A DNA stretch of 34,119 nt from an uncultured bacterium (GTDB taxonomy: Bacteria; Planctomycetota; UBA1135; GCA-002748355), in NCBI GenBank assembly GCA_937858895.1, contig CALLZN010000134.1, positions 1 through 34,119 of the forward strand, read 5' to 3'. Shown piece after piece: positions 32,323-34,119 of the stretch. Under the pieces are notes generated by a model. That model was not told the origin of the DNA. It worked only from the letters and a program-made list of their open reading frames with translations, and made no database searches. Both the position numbers and the translations under genes were made by a program. Each line of letters opens with the position of its first letter. Positions within the stretch are counted from its first letter, which is position 1.

Positions 32323-33408
32323 TTATCGACCGTTCTTGCCCTCGGCATCGACCTCGGCTGCATGTCCGCGCCGAGCCTCTGCAGCCTTCGAGCTCCTCCC
32401 CGTCAGGTGCAGGTCCATGAGCTTCTTGACCGACTTCGCGACGAGGTCGGCCGGCAAGGCGTGGGTCTCGACGCGCCCGACCCGCGCGATATTCACACCA
32501 AGGACCCTGCCGCGCGCGTCGACGAGCGGGCCGCCGCACTCGAAGGGATCGATGACGGCATCGTGCTGCAGGACGCGCGGGAAGCCGTAGCGCACCCGAC
32601 TGAGGCGGCCCCAGAGGGCTTCCTGTGGATCGCGCGGACCGTAGCGGTCGACGCTGGCTTCGACCTCGACTTCGATCGCGACGCGCTCGTCGCCGCGCCG
32701 CAACTCGAGCCGCACACGTTGGCCAGGCCGCTTGCGCCGGATCGCACGTTGGAAGCTGCGCGGTGAACTCACGGCCCGCCCATCGACGGACTCGACGACG
32801 TCGCCCTCGCGCAAGCCACTCTTCGCGAGCGGGCCTTCGCGGATCGGACCGAGGCAGGCTTCGCTCGCGTCGTCCTTGAACGGCAAATCGAGGCGCGCCC
32901 GCGCGAGGCCGCGCACACTGCGTTCGTAGGTGGGAAGCGAGACCACGCCGATCGCGGACGGCACTTCTTCTGTGCCGACGCAGGCGACGAAGCAGCCAAC
33001 CGCAGGGTCGACACTCGCGAAGCTCAAGGCAGCGACGGGCTTGCCGCGCGCGCGCAAAGCCTCGCTGAGATCCAGCAAAAGAAGGTCACAGGCGGCGTCG
33101 ACGGGCCCGCGCTTGGCCTCGAGGCGCTTGCCGTCGACATCACATTCGATGCGTTGGGCGCCCTCGAACTCGCTGGCCTTGGTGATCGCGTAGCCCCGAA
33201 CATCGACGAGGGTCGCGTAGGCGCGCGCGACGCCGTCGCGCCGCACGCGCAAGGTGACAAAACGCACCTTCTCGCACGCCGGGGCGAAGAGCGACCGGAA
33301 GGCCTCATGGTCCTTCGACGCCGAGTTGACATCTTGAGCGGGCGCGAGACTAGGACTGAGCGCCAGCAGGACGTAGGCAGGCAGCTTGGCGAGGCTTCTC
33401 GTGGTCAT
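32323..33408 (-). CDS. Exported pseudo-HtrA PDZ protein
   Basis: ATG 33408, with GGGAGA just upstream, gives 361 residues with a signal peptide ending APAQ (about 24). Residues about 45-175 resemble a trypsin-type beta-barrel, but where HtrA has the catalytic His the sequence reads TKASEF (76-81). A PDZ domain follows (about 186-250: GPLAKSGLREGDVVESVDGR). After the PDZ comes a segment with GFPRVLQHD and CGGPLVDARGRVLGVN (291-306), in which the serine of the usual GNSGGPL is a cysteine (C291) and which lies behind rather than before the PDZ. The protein is therefore probably not a normal serine protease; a chaperone or binding role is likely. It sits between an intact HtrA-like protease gene and rocD. 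Confidence 0.85.
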   Translation of the reverse strand: MTTRSLAKLPAYVLLALSPSLAPAQDVNSASKDHEAFRSLFAPACEKVRFVTLRVRRDGVARAYATLVDVRGYAITKASEFEGAQRIECDVDGKRLEAKRGPVDAACDLLLLDLSEALRARGKPVAALSFASVDPAVGCFVACVGTEEVPSAIGVVSLPTYERSVRGLARARLDLPFKDDASEACLGPIREGPLAKSGLREGDVVESVDGRAVSSPRSFQRAIRRKRPGQRVRLELRRGDERVAIEVEVEASVDRYGPRDPQEALWGRLSRVRYGFPRVLQHDAVIDPFECGGPLVDARGRVLGVNIARVGRVETHALPADLVAKSVKKLMDLHLTGRSSKAAEARRGHAAEVDAEGKNGR

Positions 33409-33443
33409 GCTCGTTCTCCCGCGGTCAGGCAAACTGCGGCCGA

Positions 33444-34119
33444 TCATTGCGGCGGCCTCGTCCCGAGGCGCACGGTGAAGTCGAGCGTCTCGGCGTCTTC
33501 GTCGGCAGCACCTCTGTCACCGCTGCCACGTTCGACAGTCAGCCGGATCCGGCGTCCAGGCTTGAAGCGACGGAGCAGGTCCGGCAACTCCGTGAAGCCC
33601 GCAAGACTGCGCCCATCGAGGTTCAGGATCAAATCCGCCGCCTGCAAACCAGCACCTTCGGCGGCGCTGCCAGGAACTACGCGCAGGATCCTCGACCCGC
33701 GCGCTTCGCCCCGCGCTTCGACGCCGAGAAAGCCGACGTCCGGGTTGCCCTGCCACACCGAAGCCACGAGCTTGTCCCACTCGGCGAGGAAGGTCGCGCT
33801 CGACACATGCATGTTCTTGGCGAGGTCGCGCGTGATGCGGCTGTTGATGCCGACCACGTTGCCCAGCAAATCGAGCAAGGGCCCACCCGAGTCGCCGCTG
33901 CACATGCGGCAATCACTGTCGAGGTAACCCTTGGTCGGGTTGCGCAGGATGCGGCCGAAGCGCAGGGGCGGACCCTCGCTGCTGCGCGAACCCGGGAAGC
34001 CGAGCATGACGACGTGGGCACCGCGCGCGAGCTCTTTGCTGTCGCGCATCTTCAAAACTTCGCAGCTTGCAGGCACTTCGTCGGTGGTCAGTTTGACGAG
34101 ACCCGTATCGGTCACTTCG
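33444..34119 (-). CDS. HtrA-like serine protease with PDZ, N-terminus cut by window edge
   Basis: The frame is open to the right edge, so the start, signal peptide and probably the His and Asp of the triad lie outside; GTG 34115 is only an internal candidate. The visible 225 residues contain the second half of the trypsin-type domain with an intact nucleophile motif, CSGDSGGPLLDLLGNVVGIN, and then a PDZ domain (GFLGVEA...VVPGSAAEGAGLQAADLILNLDGR). This is the standard DegP/DegS order, so it is likely an active envelope protease of the quality-control type. It ends 35 bases before the pseudo-HtrA gene, and the two may be paralogs that have split roles. Confidence 0.88.
   Translation of the reverse strand, partial: EVTDTGLVKLTTDEVPASCEVLKMRDSKELARGAHVVMLGFPGSRSSEGPPLRFGRILRNPTKGYLDSDCRMCSGDSGGPLLDLLGNVVGINSRITRDLAKNMHVSSATFLAEWDKLVASVWQGNPDVGFLGVEARGEARGSRILRVVPGSAAEGAGLQAADLILNLDGRSLAGFTELPDLLRRFKPGRRIRLTVERGSGDRGAADEDAETLDFTVRLGTRPPQ

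Overview
The window looks like a chromosomal segment of a GC-rich member of the Planctomycetota, probably one of the deep-branching marine or environmental lineages. The basis is the gene content: a Ser/Thr kinase fused to a formylglycine-generating-enzyme-like domain, an ABC-2 permease fused to a CPBP protease, HtrA-like proteins with a CGGP motif, an ECF sigma factor, and many large secreted proteins of planctomycete style. No rRNA, tRNA, CRISPR array, transposase or phage gene was seen. Coding density is very high, and no stretch over 300 bases lacks a gene.

Layout. (1) 1-2508: an end-truncated unknown gene overlapping a seven-repeat VCBS/FG-GAP exported protein; this stretch is much less GC-rich than the rest, except for the last ~300 bases of the VCBS gene. 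(2) 2763-9234, + strand: membrane-anchored kinase, exported subtilisin-like protease with a duplicated beta domain, and a DUF1826-like protein. (3) 9242-18774, - strand: a ferric-type ABC importer (binding lipoprotein, fused permease, ATPase) overlapping a five-CXXCH cytochrome c and a HEAT-repeat lipoprotein, followed by an ATPase/permease-CPBP pair of NatAB type. (4) 19002-22359: ECF sigma factor (-), TerC-type membrane protein (+), exported carboxypeptidase-regulatory-like protein (-). (5) 22484-26468, +: three overlapping genes for an OPT oligopeptide transporter, an LD-carboxypeptidase and a LACTB-like lipoprotein, which read as a peptide or muropeptide salvage unit. (6) 26483-29703, +: three tandem paralogous exported proteins of exactly 324 residues, each behind its own near-identical promoter-like element. 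(7) 29723-34119, -: a dienelactone-hydrolase fusion, ornithine aminotransferase, a pseudo-HtrA PDZ protein and a truncated HtrA-like protease with an intact serine.

The most striking theme is a C-terminal module of about 100 residues (pattern P-x-P-x-P...LVG...D...TN) shared by at least five exported proteins that are otherwise unrelated: the VCBS protein, the subtilase and the three paralogs. It could be a sorting or surface-attachment domain. In the VCBS gene the base composition changes sharply where the module begins, as if a foreign gene had been fused to a host module. At regulatory scale, the same TTGGCG-N17-CATGCT pattern precedes all three paralogs, and several other genes carry a -10-like hexamer ending exactly six bases before the ATG, which suggests leaderless transcripts.

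All functional calls rest on motif recognition by eye. No database search or structure prediction was run.
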